From positions 259,263 to 323,262 of the forward strand of contig JAAOOA010000456.1 in the NCBI GenBank assembly GCA_012861695.1: DNA of 64,000 bases. The letters run 5' to 3'. This document shows positions 63,758 through 64,000 of the stretch, piece by piece. Position 1 is the first letter of the stretch. Each line of letters begins with the position of its first letter. The notes beneath the pieces were generated by a model. That model was not told where the DNA came from and did not search any database. It saw nothing but the letters and a program-made list of their open reading frames with translations. The DNA is from Trematomus loennbergii (lineage: Eukaryota > Chordata > Actinopteri > Perciformes > Nototheniidae). The position numbers were made by a program, and so were the translations under genes.

Positions 63758-63842
63758 CCTACGCCAACGTAGAGTTCGGCACGGCCAATCAGATGAGCAG
63801 GAGGACATCAGCAGACTGAACACGCTGTACACATGTTGAAAG

Positions 63843-64000
63843 GTAAAAAGCACACGCTGGGTTCCCTTCATTCATCTGTTTTCAGGGCAAAGGAAAGTGT
63901 GTTTGTCGCCTTTAACGTGTTTCTTCTGTTCCAACAGGTGTGAAGAACCCTGAGGACATGGGGCCAAATTTTACACATCAAACCTGCTCTTTATAGCACA
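63843..64000 (+). other. Possible astacin 3' UTR intron and final exon
   Basis: An intron from GTAAAAAG (63,843) to TTCCAACAG (63,938) may separate the coding exon from a 3' UTR exon continuing past the window. Confidence 0.35.

Larger units (their letters stand above)
61754..63842 (+). pseudogene. Astacin-family metalloprotease, terminal exon split by a hAT insertion
   Basis: After acceptor TGTTTCCAG the exon encodes YAFSENNMPTMVPIPYA (61,755-61,805). After the hAT insertion it resumes NVEFGTANQMS (63,766-63,798) and, following a missing C, EDISRLNTLYTC-stop (63,837-63,839). Joined, this is the characteristic C-terminus of fish astacins (hatching-enzyme/nephrosin type secreted zinc proteases), ending in a Cys of the fold. 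The catalytic HExxHxxGxxH exon is not visible upstream. The exon ends GAAAG|GTAAAA, and a possible 3' UTR exon follows CCAACAG at 63,939. The insertion would disrupt the protein, so this copy is probably non-functional. Confidence 0.75.

Overview
The window reads as a repeat-rich stretch of teleost (probably percomorph) genomic DNA. The evidence is spliced vertebrate genes (a csgalnact1 orthologue, a fish-type TRIM, an astacin protease end, a fish Ig-domain receptor), very long CA microsatellites, hAT and piggyBac-like elements with target-site duplications, a tRNA-type SINE and a nearly complete jockey-superfamily LINE. There are no bacterial-style operons and no CRISPR arrays.

Layout. 1-1.3 kb: the end of a repeat unit (R) plus element S, near-copies of material at 38-39 kb. 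1.3-9.8 kb: intergenic DNA with a degenerate hAT transposase, a THAP-domain exon, a clean hAT MITE with exact 8-bp duplication and a SINE. 9.87-13.77 kb: a minus-strand LINE with a 2A-like motif and 5'-end tandem monomers. 15.88-25.58 kb: four 3'-terminal coding exons of csgalnact1 on the minus strand, with introns full of repeats. 28.46-29.78 kb: a minus-strand, apparently intronless and frame-broken receptor gene with four Ig-like domains. 30.3-39.28 kb: a tandem array of five R units carrying hypervariable CA tracts and inserted elements.

39,284-52,791 holds the most unusual object: a 13.5-kb imperfect palindrome. Its two arms (about 6.4 and 7.05 kb) end in shared terminal repeats (AGTAGTGTTACC...) and meet at a 32-bp loop. 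Each arm carries the same unfamiliar small gene models, a TTTCAGTG satellite and, at the axis, a fragment of an rve-type integrase of the Polinton/Maverick kind. The flanks differ and there is no target duplication. The right arm alone has a LINE-tail insertion and a 0.5-kb tandem duplication, so the two arms are not one read copied twice.

52.8-64 kb: a TRIM gene (coding exon 53,953-55,575, 5' leader exon near 60.2 kb, minus strand), a minisatellite of about 115 bp, fold-back repeats, and a plus-strand astacin terminal exon split by a hAT element that itself contains a TTAA-bounded element.

Several otherwise convincing genes (csgalnact1, TRIM, the Ig receptor, the astacin exon) and paired repeat copies differ from expectation mostly by single-base indels, often in homopolymers. 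This looks more like uncorrected long-read consensus than coordinated decay, so frame breaks here should be read cautiously. The genes do not form one pathway; the common theme is mobile-element activity and rearrangement.
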